This document shows, one piece after another, positions 27,411 to 37,147 of a stretch of DNA of 64,000 nucleotides; position 1 is the first letter of the stretch, and each line of letters opens with the position of its first letter. Source of the DNA: Archangium violaceum (GTDB taxonomy: Bacteria; Myxococcota; Myxococcia; Myxococcales; Myxococcaceae); contig NZ_CP069396.1 of the NCBI RefSeq assembly GCF_016887565.1, positions 7,050,001-7,114,000 of the forward strand. The letters are read 5' to 3'. Position numbers and translations under genes: made by a program. A model generated the notes under the pieces. The model had not been told where the DNA came from. It worked only from the letters and a program-made list of their open reading frames with translations, and made no database searches.

Positions 27411-29189
27411 ATGTCAGAGATCCTGCAGGATGCCGGCGGTACCACCTCGAGGCCAGACGCCATCATCGAGGGCGAGCACGCCCATGCCCATGTGATTCCC
27501 GCCACCGATGACGGCTCGAGCGGCCCTATAGAGGTGGGCTTCCCCGTCAACTTCTTCGGGAAGTTCTACACGCACCTCTTCATCAACACGAACGGCAACG
27601 TCACCTTCGGGGAGCCCCTGTACAAGTACATCCCCGCCGGGCTGAAGGTGAAGTCCGGGCTGCCGCCCATCATCGCGCCCTTCCTGGCGGACGTGGATAC
27701 GCGGGCAAGGGACTCGGGGCGCATCGGGTACGGCACCGTGATGTTCGAGAGCCGCGTGGCCCTCTGCGTGAACTGGATCTCCGTCGGCTACCACCGGGAG
27801 CGTACCGACAAGCTCAACAGCTTCCAGCTCCTGCTGGTGGACCGGGGTGATGCGGGGCTGGGCGATTTCGACATCGTCATGAATTACGACCGCCTGGAGT
27901 GGGAGTCCGGAGGCTCCACTCGCGGAACGGGAGGCCTGGGAGGGCGGACCGCGGCGGCGGGCCTGTCGGCGGGAACGGGCAAAGAGAATACCTTCTTCGA
28001 ATTCCCCGGCTCCCACATCCCCGGCGCGCTGCTCGATACCCACGCGGATGGGCTGTCCAACACGAGCACGAACAGCGCCGTCAAGGGCCGCCACATCTTC
28101 CGGATGCGCAGGGGAATGCTCAACGTTCCGACGAAGCTGCGCGATGGCGCTCACCTCATGCCCCGCGCCGTGCGGCTGCTGGATGGCAGGGTACTCGTCC
28201 TGGGCGAATTCAACCGGGTGGCGGACGTGTTCGACCCTCGCACGAACACCTGGACGTCCACGAAGTCCACCAACGCCAATCGCCGCCGTCATACGGCCAC
28301 GTTGTTGCCGAATGGCCATGTCCTGGTGACGGGCGGCGAGGACCAACCCAAGACCGCGGAGGTGTACGACCCGGCCACCAATGACTGGACGGCCGTCGCC
28401 GACATGAGCGTGGGCCGCGTCGGGCACACGGCCACGTTGCTGGAGAGTGGAAAGGTCCTGGTGATCGGAGGTCAGGCGACGCAGAGCGACTCCTCCGAAA
28501 GGCACGCCTCCGCCGAGCTGTATGATCCGGAGCTCAAGACCTGGACGGTCATCGCCCATGCCATGAACAGCCCCCGGAGCTGGCATACGGCCACCCTGCT
28601 GCCAGATGGGAACGTGCTGGTCACCGGGGGCGAGAATTTCGACCTCACCACCAGACAAACCTTCAATCTGGCCTCGGTCGAGCTGTACGACGCGAAGAAC
28701 GGGACCTGGACGCTCGCCGGCGGCATGAGCACTGCCCGGCGCGCGCACACCGCCACGCTGCTGAAGACAGGACAGGTGCTGGTCGTCGGCGGCAAGAACG
28801 CCACCTCCACCGCCTCTTACGGCTCGGCCGAGCTGTACGACCTCGAGGACAAGGTCTGGAAGGCCACGGGCAGTCTGGCGCTCCAGCGCTGCAACCACAC
28901 CGCCACCCTGCTGGATTCCGGCCACGTGCTCGTCACCGGCGGCTACCACGCGGGCAGCGACCTGGGGGGTATCCGCAACAGTGTCGAGCTGTACGATCCC
29001 GAAACCCAGACATGGAGCACCACCGTTCCCATGGGCGCGGATCGCGAGTTCCACGACGTGGCCCTGCTGACGGATGGCCGGTTGTTGATCGTGGGGGGTT
29101 CGAGCAACATCGGCAAGGGAACGTACGAGTTCTATTACCACCCGCTCATCAGGAGGCAGGAACCGCATCGTGGGGGATGCTGTTCGTAG
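27411..29189 (+). CDS. NIDO-like domain plus Kelch-repeat protein
   Basis: 592 residues. Residues 35-225 resemble an extracellular NIDO domain: VGFPVNFFGKFYTHLFINTN, NVTFG, PIIAPFLADVDTR, VNWISVGY and FQLLLVDRGD. Residues 240-575 contain six Kelch motifs, each with HTATLL..G.VLVTGG and an ELYDP..W unit, enough for a six-bladed propeller. No signal peptide is visible, which fits a protein carried on or in the particle rather than secreted by Sec. It ends in RGGCCS. Lying between the ATPase and the toxin-like gene, it is a candidate for an adhesive or receptor-binding part, which is an inference. Confidence 0.75.
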   Translation: MSEILQDAGGTTSRPDAIIEGEHAHAHVIPATDDGSSGPIEVGFPVNFFGKFYTHLFINTNGNVTFGEPLYKYIPAGLKVKSGLPPIIAPFLADVDTRARDSGRIGYGTVMFESRVALCVNWISVGYHRERTDKLNSFQLLLVDRGDAGLGDFDIVMNYDRLEWESGGSTRGTGGLGGRTAAAGLSAGTGKENTFFEFPGSHIPGALLDTHADGLSNTSTNSAVKGRHIFRMRRGMLNVPTKLRDGAHLMPRAVRLLDGRVLVLGEFNRVADVFDPRTNTWTSTKSTNANRRRHTATLLPNGHVLVTGGEDQPKTAEVYDPATNDWTAVADMSVGRVGHTATLLESGKVLVIGGQATQSDSSERHASAELYDPELKTWTVIAHAMNSPRSWHTATLLPDGNVLVTGGENFDLTTRQTFNLASVELYDAKNGTWTLAGGMSTARRAHTATLLKTGQVLVVGGKNATSTASYGSAELYDLEDKVWKATGSLALQRCNHTATLLDSGHVLVTGGYHAGSDLGGIRNSVELYDPETQTWSTTVPMGADREFHDVALLTDGRLLIVGGSSNIGKGTYEFYYHPLIRRQEPHRGGCCS

Positions 29190-29218
29190 AGCCACCGCTC
29201 ACCGGAAGGCGTCGAGCC

Positions 29219-32200
29219 ATGTCACGGACGTTCGAACCGAGGAAGCGGAAAGCCGAGCCCGAGGAGCTCCAGGAGCTCCTCAAGCGTCGTGCCGAAGCCG
29301 CCCAGCGTGAAGTGGCTTCGACGCCCGAGACCGGGACGATGGGACCCACCAGCGCCCTGCCGCTCTTCCTGGGTGGCCAGCCTCGGGAGTCCACCGTCCC
29401 GCTCTTCCTGGGCGGTCAGCCTCGGGAGTCCACCGTCCCTCTGTTCCTGCGGGGCTCCGTTCCCACGCCCACCGCACCGGCTCCCCTCCCGTTCGAGGAA
29501 CTGACACCCGCGGAGGAACTGGCACCCGAGGAGGAATCGGAGCCCGAATCGGACGAGGCGCTCGCGAGCGGCACGGAAGGCCCGAGCAGCAGCGACAGTG
29601 CTGGCCCGACTTCCTCCGAGGTCGAAGCCCAGCCGGCTCCAACCCCCGAGGCACTCCCGCCTCAGGCGGCAACGGGAGCGAACCTCGCCGCACCGGAGGC
29701 CCCCACGGGCGAGTCCCTGGAACCGGGCCTGGAGGCCCCTGGAACGGAGGGACTCGCACCCGAGGGCGCGCCTTCCGATGCCACGGCCGGAGTGGAGAGC
29801 GAGGCCACCGAAGCCGAGGCGGTGACGGACGAAGGCGCGGGGACCGAGCTCACGATGGCCCAGGACTCGCCTCCACCCGAGCCGGACCAGGCCCTCGCGC
29901 AATTCCGGACCCAGGTGAGCCGGCGCGTGGAGGCCATCCCCAACCCCCACGTCGGCGGCGGACCGGGCGTCGCGCGGGTCCAGCGCGAGGGGGAACAGAG
30001 CGTCGATCGGGTTCACGTGGTGCGTGCGCGCGTGCCCGCCTCGGCCCAGCAGCAGGTGCCACGCCTCCCCACGGACGTGCCCGCCATTCCGGCCGCGACC
30101 CCGGAGGAGCCCGTCCCCCACGCCACCTTCCTGATCGAGCAGGCCTCGAACCGGCTCCTGTCGAACCAGACGCTCCCCGCGCTCCAGAGCAGCCCGCGAG
30201 GGAACACGCCCCGCCTCGGCCAGCGTCCCCTCTCCGCCGAGAGGCTCGAGCAGGTCCGCGGCGCCCTCGATGCGGGACCTCCGGTGAGCGATCCGCGCGA
30301 CGAGGCGCGCATGCAACTGCTCTCGATCCGCGAGGGGCTCCTGCAACGGCAGGAGGTGGAGCCACAGGCCGGCCCCCCCATCACCCTCCAGCAGCCGGTG
30401 CCGCCCCAGCCGCAGCCCCTGGCCGGACAGGCGCGCACCCAGGCCATCGAGGTGTTCGCCAGCTTGATGGCGGACGTGCCCACGACGGCGCGCGACATGC
30501 TCCGCGACGTCCGGTTGGCGCTCATGGGGGGAGAGCCGCCCCGGGGACAGGAGTCGCTCGGCGAGGCCGAGATGCTTCCCGAGCTCGAGCAGAGCCTCGG
30601 CGCGCAGCTTGGCACGATCGCCACCGAGGCGGGCGTGGCGGGCCAGCAGCTCGACGAGGCCGTCCTCCTGCGGCGTGAGCAGCTCGCGGCGCAGACCCAG
30701 CAAGCGTCATCGGACGTGAACCAGTGCGTGGCCGATCAGACCCAGGCCCTCTCCTCCGCGGGCCAGGAGCTGTCCAGCACCGTCGCCACCGAGCGGCAAC
30801 GCCTCGACGCACAGGCCGACGCCGTCCAGGCGAGCCTCGCGGGTGGTACCCCCGAGGACCTCGTCCGGGTGAAGCGAGATCGCCTCCTGTCCAACGTCAA
30901 CCGCACGGCCGCCCGGCAGACCGCGCGCTACCGCCAGGCCCGGGAGACGCGCGAGGCGGAGCTCGCCCCTCGGGAGCTCGAATACACGAGCGCGTACGAG
31001 GCCGTCACCCAGCGCGACGTCTTCCAGCTGCGGGAGGCGCCTCCCGCGGACCAGACCCCCGAGCAGCTCCAGGCGCTCATCCAGACCAGCGAGAACTGGG
31101 GCCGCGAGCGCCGTGACGAGGTGGTGCGTACCTTCGGTGACTTCCGCACGGCCATCCAGCGCGAGTCCCAGTCGTTCACCGAGGGCCTCGACCAGGCCGC
31201 CGAACAGGCCCGGGAGGAGATCCGCGATTGGGCCGCCACCCAGACGGGGGAGACCCGCGGCTTCTTCACGCGCCTGTTCGAGAGCTGGACGGACTGGTCC
31301 GATCAGGCCCGCGCCAACGCCCAGGCCTGGGAGGAGCTGCGCAACCAGGAGACCGCCGCGCTCGTCGGCGAGCAGCTCGACCTGCTCACGCGGCTGCAGG
31401 ACGCCGAGGCGCACGGGATTTCAGAGCAGCAGGTACTCGAGGCCAACCGCCTGACGCGGGAGCAGGAGGCCGTCGTCCGGGCCTTCTTCCACCGGGACCG
31501 GAGCCGTCCCGTCGATCCCATCGCCATCGTCGCGGCCGCGGTCCGCGCGCGGCTGGTCGCCAGCCGCCGCGGTGAGCTGGAGCAGCGGCTCCGGGCCCTC
31601 GTCCTCGAGAGGTGCTCGGTCGACCAGCTCGAGACGATCGGCAACCAGCGCGGGCCGCTCAACCCGAGCCGCGTTCGCGAGCGTGGCAACGCCATCAACC
31701 GTGCGCTCCACGGCGGCATCTTCGGCATGAACGAGACCGAGGCCGCCATGGAGCAGCTCGGTGGTCTCAACGAGTTCCAGGCGCTCGCGCTGCGCAAGTA
31801 CTACAAGGATACATTCGGCGACGAGCTCGACGACGATCTGCGCTCGGAGCTCCACGAAGGGGAGTTCGACCGGGCACAGGCGCTGCTGTCCGGCCGGCAG
31901 GAGGAGGCGCTCGCGGCGCAGCTCTTCTCCGCCACACAGGAGCAGTTCCTGGGCACGAGCCTCGGCACGGACGAGGCCGCCATCTTCCGGGCCCTGCGCG
32001 GGCTCACGCGCGAGCAGCGGGACGCGGTGGAGCGCATCTATCGCGAGCGCTACCACCAGGATCTGCGCACGGACGTGCTCGAGGATCTGGGCGACTGGAC
32101 CACCTCGACGACCCACGACGCGGAACGGGCCACGGCGCTCTTCGAGCTCAACGTCGCCCGCGCCGACGCCATCGCGCTCGACCAGGCGCTGTACTTCGGC

Positions 32201-35200
32201 GGCTCGAGCCGGCGCCAGGACGCGGAGGCCGTCTACCAGCAGATCTCCCAGGACGTGCAGCAGCAGGCCCAGCGCGAGGGGTGGACCACCGCGCGGATGC
32301 AGGAGGAGATGTCGCGCCGGACCCGGGAGGTCACGCGGGAGTACGACGCCCGCTACGCGAACGAGCCCGTGCTCGTCCCGCAGCCCGACGGCAGCTACCA
32401 GCAGATTCCTCGCGGCTCCCTCCAGCAGAGCATCGAGCGCACCACCTTCGGCGGCGAGCGCGACCTGCTCGTGGCCCTCTCGGAGGCCAACCAGTCCGCG
32501 GCCGACGCCGCTCGCATCCGCATCGAGCGCGAGTCGCTGTTCCAGTCCAGCGATACGCAGATCAATCAAACGATCGAGTCCCAGTACACCCGGGCACTCG
32601 AGGACACCCGTCGGGATCTCGAGGCGGAGAGACGGGCCCTGCAGGATCCCTCCGCGGCCTCGCGGGACCGCGCTCATGCGGTATCGCCCGAGGTGGCGGC
32701 TCTGGCCCGGCGGCGCGAGGATCTCCAGCGCGACCTGCGCGCGCGCGCCGCCAGCGCACGGCCGCCCTGGGACGAGAACACCTACTTCCGCGAGCAGCAG
32801 CTCGTGGAACAGCGGATTGAAGGGGAGATCACCGAGCTCGCCCGCCGCCGCGCCAGCGGGTACATGACGGCGATGACCGCCGGGTACCAGCAACGGTACG
32901 GCGAGACGGTCGAACAGGTGGTTCGCGAGAACGTCCAGAACCAGATCCTCGGGTTCGGCGGCGACCGGCGCGACGAGGCCCTGACGCGGTTGCGGCAGGG
33001 CGGCTACCTGGACGCCTACCAGCAGTTCGACTTCGCCGAGCGCGCCGGAGAGGGCGATCGCATCCTGCAATCGCTCCAGAACCTGCCTCCGGACGAGTTG
33101 CAACGTGTGCGGGAGCGCTGGGAAGCGAACCATCGCGGGCGGAGCTTCGACGAGGCGGCGCTCTCGGCCGCCAGTGGCGAGCACTCGGTGGACGTGCAGG
33201 TGGCACTGCGCGGGCGGCCCCAGACGCTGGACGAGCTCGTTGCCCAGGAGGCCCTGCGTGTCGAGATGCAGCGCGACTCCGGCGTGCTCACCGGGTGGGT
33301 GGCCGGGCCCGAGCGCGCGACGATGGAGCACCGCCTCCAACAGCTGCGCGATCAGCGCGAGCGGCTGAGGGATCCGCGGTTGCGCGAGGATCCGGACCGG
33401 ATGCTCGCCGCCATCGGTGAGACGCGCGTGCACGCGGAGGTCGTCCAGCAGGCGGCGCGGGATCATCGGGAGGCCGTGGCGTCCGTCACGGAGTCCATCG
33501 CGAACGCCGCGTCCATCGCCGTGGCGGTCGTCGTGGGGGCGGTGGGCGCCATCTTCACGGGAGGAGCGTCGGCGGCGGTGGCGCTGGCCATCATCGCCTC
33601 GCTGGCCTCCACGGCCACCTCCATGGGGACGCGGGCCCTCTTCATGGGGCGGGCCTACGGCCGCGAGCAGATGTACACGGACATGGCGGTCGGCGTCGTC
33701 GACGCGGTGGTGGCCGCGCTCACGGCCGGGATGGGCAACCGGTTGCTGGGCATCCGCCAGGTCGCCACCAGCGTGGCCGAGCGGCAGGTGGCGCAGCAGG
33801 CCCAGCGCCAGATCCTCGCCCGGATGCGCGACTTCACGGTCCGTCAGATGTCGCGGCTGGGGAACGTGGGGCGGCTCACCCAGTCGGTGCACGCCATCGA
33901 GTTCCTCGAGCGGATGGCCGCGCAGGAGGCGAGCTGGTACAGCCGACTGGCCGCCCACGCCATCTCGCAAACCGTCGAGAACGTGGTGCAGGCGGTTCCC
34001 AGCGCGGTGGTGGGCAGCGCGCTCGAGAGCCGCAACTGGGAGGGCGGCAACCCGCTCCTCAACATCCTGGGCTCCAGTACGGAGCAGGTCCTCCATGGCG
34101 CGGTCATGGGGCTCGCCATGAGCGGGGCGCACGCCTCGGCGGGCCACGTGTGGGGCTTCATCCGAGGGCCGGGGCTGGGCGTCGACACCCACCCGATGCC
34201 ACCCGAGCGGCTCACCGGCGAGCAGCGGCAGGCGCACCTGCGCGAATACCTGGAGATGCACCCGGGCCGCACCGAGGCGGACTTCGACGCCACCGTCGCG
34301 CGCGAGCACGCGCGGGCCCTGGCCGACTACGAGCAGGCGCGCACCTACCGCGAGAGCGTACAGGGCGAGGTGTCCGACAGCCTGCGCGCCGGGGGGCACC
34401 CGGACGTCTCGGATGTCCCCGTCACGGTACTCGGGCCCGTCGAGTTCCAGCGGCTACGCGCCTCGGGTGACGTGACGATGTCGCCGGACGGGCACGCGGC
34501 CATCGTGGTGCGCGACGGGCAGGCGCACGTCGTCATGCGGGCGGGCGCCGACCCCGCCTCCGTCCGGGAGCTGGTCTCGCATCTGGCCGAGCGGGTGGAG
34601 CCCGGCACGCACGGAAGGACGAAGAACCCCGCCGAGGCGCTGCCGCGCGACCTGCGCAACCGCGTCCCCATCGAGGTGAACCCCAAGCTCACGGGAGAGA
34701 CCGTCCAGGTCCACTACATCGAGCACGATGGGCTCATCGTCGGCACCTGGATGGAGATCGGACCGAACGCGCGCGCCATCGACATCACGATGCATGCCGA
34801 CACGGCCCGGGCGATGCGCCGGCTGGAGGGCGCGAGCGGGCGCGTCCTGCGGCTCAAGGACCGGCTCGGCACCTGGTTCGGCCTGCATGGCGAGAGGGCG
34901 GGCCCCGGCACGACGGCGTTCGAGGCCCGGCTCGAGGTAGAGAAGCTCCCGCGCATCATCCAGGAGCGGGCGGCCGCGCTCCAACGGGCGGGCGGCATCG
35001 ACACCCCCGAGGGCCGGCACATCGCCATCGAGATGGCCATGCTGCAGGACCAGCTCGCCCATTTCGAGCAGGTGGTCCGGTCCATGGAGATCGAGCCCGG
35101 CCGTGGCTACGTCGCGGCCGAAAAGCCCATTCCCGCCCACTACCCGTCCGAAGAAGGTCAGAACTGGTACTGGAGGCGCACGGGTGACGAGTGGCTTCCG

Positions 35201-36169
35201 GTCCAGCGCCCCGGCGCTCCGAGACCGGGAGAGAACCAGAAGTGGACGCTGGTCGAGGTCGAAGTGGAAGGCCAGAGGCGGTATGAGGTCCAGGCGCGCG
35301 AATCGCAGCGCCCGACGCTGGCCGATCGCCAGAACGCGGCGGCCCAGCGTGACAGCACAAACCCGACCGAGCGCAAGAGCTTCCAGCCGTTGGAAGACGT
35401 CATCAACGCGGGCATTCCCGAAGCGGCCGGTACGCCACGCCTGTTCTCGGAGGGCGAAGCGGGCCAGCTCCGGGATTGGGTCGCGGTGATGCGTCGGATG
35501 GGTCTATCAAAGGAGGGCGTGCAGCGGGTCCTCGGCGACCTGACCCCCGGCTATACCGAGAACGCCTACGGCAACTTCGTGCGCCGGCTACGCCGCGAGA
35601 TGCTCCAGTTCGTGCGCCAGCAAGACAACCCGATGGCTGTCCTCCGGGAGTTCGTGGTCCATGAACGGGATGCGACCGATAACATCACCCGGAGGCGGCT
35701 GGTCCCCGACAATGCGACGGCGGGCACGCTCTTCCGCGAGTACCGCGAGGCGCTGATGGGTCTTGGTACCGACCCGGCCACGGGTGAGCCGCGGTCTTCG
35801 ATGATTCCCGGCCTCCAGGCCATCAAGGAGTCCGCCGTGTTCCCGGACGGCAGACAGGCCGACGGTGTCGTGCACATCTCGGAAGACCAGCGAGGCGGTC
35901 CCCCTGGGAGCCCGGGTTGGAAGTACCTGATAGAGGACAAGGCAGGGAGCAGCTACGATTCCGAGCAGGCTGCCGCCTACTCGGCCAGAGTGGAGAACGG
36001 TACCATCTCGACGAAGTCAGGCACCTACCACGGGCTCATCTACGTCTTCGAGAATGAGCGAGCAGCGAGAAGTGCCCGCGACAACATGAAAACCAACAAC
36101 ATCAGCGGCAGCATCTTCATTGCGTACTTCGACAGTAGAGGGGACTTCCGCTGGTTGGCACGAAAGTAA
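29219..36169 (+). CDS. Very large putative eCIS cargo / polymorphic toxin with C-terminal PD-(D/E)XK-like domain
   Basis: 2,316 residues from the ATG at 29219 (GGAAGG upstream). Residues 1-260 are disordered, Pro/Glu/Ala-rich, with 13-residue PLFLGGQPRESTV repeats at 48-73. Residues 260-830 are mostly helical and Gln/Ala/Arg-rich. Units near 836-880, 916-960 and, weaker, 1277-1320 resemble annexin repeats (GTDEAAIFRALRGL, then Y.ERYHQDL). Residues 1422-1477 are a Gly/Ala-rich hydrophobic segment. From about 2,030 the sequence looks like an exchangeable tip; it contains D2215, E2239-x-K2241 and Q2250xxxY2254, the RecB-type PD-(D/E)XK nuclease pattern. No HExxH is seen. The next gene starts 3 bases after the stop, as immunity genes do. 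Nuclease activity is inferred. Confidence 0.7.
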   Translation: MSRTFEPRKRKAEPEELQELLKRRAEAAQREVASTPETGTMGPTSALPLFLGGQPRESTVPLFLGGQPRESTVPLFLRGSVPTPTAPAPLPFEELTPAEELAPEEESEPESDEALASGTEGPSSSDSAGPTSSEVEAQPAPTPEALPPQAATGANLAAPEAPTGESLEPGLEAPGTEGLAPEGAPSDATAGVESEATEAEAVTDEGAGTELTMAQDSPPPEPDQALAQFRTQVSRRVEAIPNPHVGGGPGVARVQREGEQSVDRVHVVRARVPASAQQQVPRLPTDVPAIPAATPEEPVPHATFLIEQASNRLLSNQTLPALQSSPRGNTPRLGQRPLSAERLEQVRGALDAGPPVSDPRDEARMQLLSIREGLLQRQEVEPQAGPPITLQQPVPPQPQPLAGQARTQAIEVFASLMADVPTTARDMLRDVRLALMGGEPPRGQESLGEAEMLPELEQSLGAQLGTIATEAGVAGQQLDEAVLLRREQLAAQTQQASSDVNQCVADQTQALSSAGQELSSTVATERQRLDAQADAVQASLAGGTPEDLVRVKRDRLLSNVNRTAARQTARYRQARETREAELAPRELEYTSAYEAVTQRDVFQLREAPPADQTPEQLQALIQTSENWGRERRDEVVRTFGDFRTAIQRESQSFTEGLDQAAEQAREEIRDWAATQTGETRGFFTRLFESWTDWSDQARANAQAWEELRNQETAALVGEQLDLLTRLQDAEAHGISEQQVLEANRLTREQEAVVRAFFHRDRSRPVDPIAIVAAAVRARLVASRRGELEQRLRALVLERCSVDQLETIGNQRGPLNPSRVRERGNAINRALHGGIFGMNETEAAMEQLGGLNEFQALALRKYYKDTFGDELDDDLRSELHEGEFDRAQALLSGRQEEALAAQLFSATQEQFLGTSLGTDEAAIFRALRGLTREQRDAVERIYRERYHQDLRTDVLEDLGDWTTSTTHDAERATALFELNVARADAIALDQALYFGGSSRRQDAEAVYQQISQDVQQQAQREGWTTARMQEEMSRRTREVTREYDARYANEPVLVPQPDGSYQQIPRGSLQQSIERTTFGGERDLLVALSEANQSAADAARIRIERESLFQSSDTQINQTIESQYTRALEDTRRDLEAERRALQDPSAASRDRAHAVSPEVAALARRREDLQRDLRARAASARPPWDENTYFREQQLVEQRIEGEITELARRRASGYMTAMTAGYQQRYGETVEQVVRENVQNQILGFGGDRRDEALTRLRQGGYLDAYQQFDFAERAGEGDRILQSLQNLPPDELQRVRERWEANHRGRSFDEAALSAASGEHSVDVQVALRGRPQTLDELVAQEALRVEMQRDSGVLTGWVAGPERATMEHRLQQLRDQRERLRDPRLREDPDRMLAAIGETRVHAEVVQQAARDHREAVASVTESIANAASIAVAVVVGAVGAIFTGGASAAVALAIIASLASTATSMGTRALFMGRAYGREQMYTDMAVGVVDAVVAALTAGMGNRLLGIRQVATSVAERQVAQQAQRQILARMRDFTVRQMSRLGNVGRLTQSVHAIEFLERMAAQEASWYSRLAAHAISQTVENVVQAVPSAVVGSALESRNWEGGNPLLNILGSSTEQVLHGAVMGLAMSGAHASAGHVWGFIRGPGLGVDTHPMPPERLTGEQRQAHLREYLEMHPGRTEADFDATVAREHARALADYEQARTYRESVQGEVSDSLRAGGHPDVSDVPVTVLGPVEFQRLRASGDVTMSPDGHAAIVVRDGQAHVVMRAGADPASVRELVSHLAERVEPGTHGRTKNPAEALPRDLRNRVPIEVNPKLTGETVQVHYIEHDGLIVGTWMEIGPNARAIDITMHADTARAMRRLEGASGRVLRLKDRLGTWFGLHGERAGPGTTAFEARLEVEKLPRIIQERAAALQRAGGIDTPEGRHIAIEMAMLQDQLAHFEQVVRSMEIEPGRGYVAAEKPIPAHYPSEEGQNWYWRRTGDEWLPVQRPGAPRPGENQKWTLVEVEVEGQRRYEVQARESQRPTLADRQNAAAQRDSTNPTERKSFQPLEDVINAGIPEAAGTPRLFSEGEAGQLRDWVAVMRRMGLSKEGVQRVLGDLTPGYTENAYGNFVRRLRREMLQFVRQQDNPMAVLREFVVHERDATDNITRRRLVPDNATAGTLFREYREALMGLGTDPATGEPRSSMIPGLQAIKESAVFPDGRQADGVVHISEDQRGGPPGSPGWKYLIEDKAGSSYDSEQAAAYSARVENGTISTKSGTYHGLIYVFENERAARSARDNMKTNNISGSIFIAYFDSRGDFRWLARK
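29360..29452 (+). repeat. In-frame 39-bp tandem repeat encoding PLFLGGQPRESTV
   Basis: Two full 39-base units (29360-29398, 29399-29437) differ at only a few bases, followed by a 15-base partial third unit (PLFLR). The repeat is in frame in the N-terminal region of the giant cargo gene. It has no spacers and is not CRISPR. Similar P-L-F-L words occur near the N-terminus of some eCIS-linked proteins as I recall, but that cannot be checked here. Confidence 0.85.
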
Positions 36170-36172
36170 CAG

Positions 36173-37147
36173 ATGATCCTTACACTCGACGCCTCGTTGC
36201 AGAGGGACAACATCACCGATGCGGTCAAGACCTGCCTTGATGCGATCAACGAGGCCGGCGTTGGACCTGTCGTCGCCTGGGCGAGCCCGCAGGATGCGGG
36301 GCGCCGGAAAATGGAGGAGCTCCCAGCCGCGCTGGAGCAGATGCGCGCGCGGCAGCCGCAGAGTGTGCGTCTCGTACTCTCGGGGGAGGATCGGGAAGTG
36401 ATGATCTTCGAGTCGGCCCCCCCCTGGGGCGTGACGATCGAATTCGGTGTGGAGAGCCCCCAAGTGGATGGATTCGGAGCCCGCCTGGTCGCGCTCGCGG
36501 AGATCTCCCGTCAGCTCCTACGCCGTGGGGGACTCGAGTCACTCTCGATGCGTAGGGAGGGCAATGGACCGGACTGCCTCCCCGAAGTCCCCATTGCCGA
36601 GAGTCATCGCCACATCGTGGTGACCACGGAGCGCGAGGTTGCCGCCGTGTACGATGACCCCAGGGCGTTCTGGGCCTCCTGGGACAGCCGCGAACAGGTG
36701 GGCGATCAGGTCCTGCTGTGCCGGGCCCTGAATACCACCAGCAGCGCCTCGTACCTGCGCGCCGTACTGGAACATCAGGCCGCGATGGCCCGCGCCGCCA
36801 AACCCCGGCTCACGCGCTACTTCTCGCCGCGCGTCATGCCCGAGGAGCGCCCCATCTACTCCGCGGGTGAGCCACGCCTGCTGCCCGTCGGCTACGAGGC
36901 CACGTCGCGCACGGTGGAGTACTCGTGCCTGGTGGAGCCGAACGAGCACATCCACCTCTGGGAGATCGACGCGATCAGGAAGCAGATCCGGGACAAGAAG
37001 CTGGCCGACGGCCGGCAGATCGACGCGGTGCGCGTCGTCTTCTTCGACAAGCAGATGGCGATGCGCGAGAAGAGGCCGCTGCTGGACGTGGGAGCGCGAG
37101 TCTTCTTCCAGAAGGACGCCACCCAGACGGAAGAGGTTCTGGAGTGA
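36173..37147 (+). CDS. Candidate immunity protein for the upstream toxin
   Basis: 324 residues starting 3 bases after the toxin stop. No recognised family; no signal peptide or membrane segment. The first 200 residues are a mixed alpha/beta domain. The second part contains RYFSPRVMPEERPIYSAGEP, VEYSCLVEPNEHIHLWEIDA and KQIRDKKLADGRQIDAVRVV. Base composition at the start of this gene, like the end of the toxin gene, is visibly lower in G+C than the surroundings. That fits a toxin-tip/immunity pair acquired together. Its stop overlaps the GTG start of the next gene. The assignment rests on position alone. Confidence 0.5.
   Translation: MILTLDASLQRDNITDAVKTCLDAINEAGVGPVVAWASPQDAGRRKMEELPAALEQMRARQPQSVRLVLSGEDREVMIFESAPPWGVTIEFGVESPQVDGFGARLVALAEISRQLLRRGGLESLSMRREGNGPDCLPEVPIAESHRHIVVTTEREVAAVYDDPRAFWASWDSREQVGDQVLLCRALNTTSSASYLRAVLEHQAAMARAAKPRLTRYFSPRVMPEERPIYSAGEPRLLPVGYEATSRTVEYSCLVEPNEHIHLWEIDAIRKQIRDKKLADGRQIDAVRVVFFDKQMAMREKRPLLDVGARVFFQKDATQTEEVLE

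Noticed and set aside
29360-29452. Tandem repeat as a CRISPR array
   Set aside because: Units abut without spacers, stay in frame and encode a regular peptide repeat.
29219-36169. DUF4157-type metallopeptidase in the giant cargo protein
   Set aside because: Often linked to eCIS, but no HExxH was found anywhere in the 2,316 residues.
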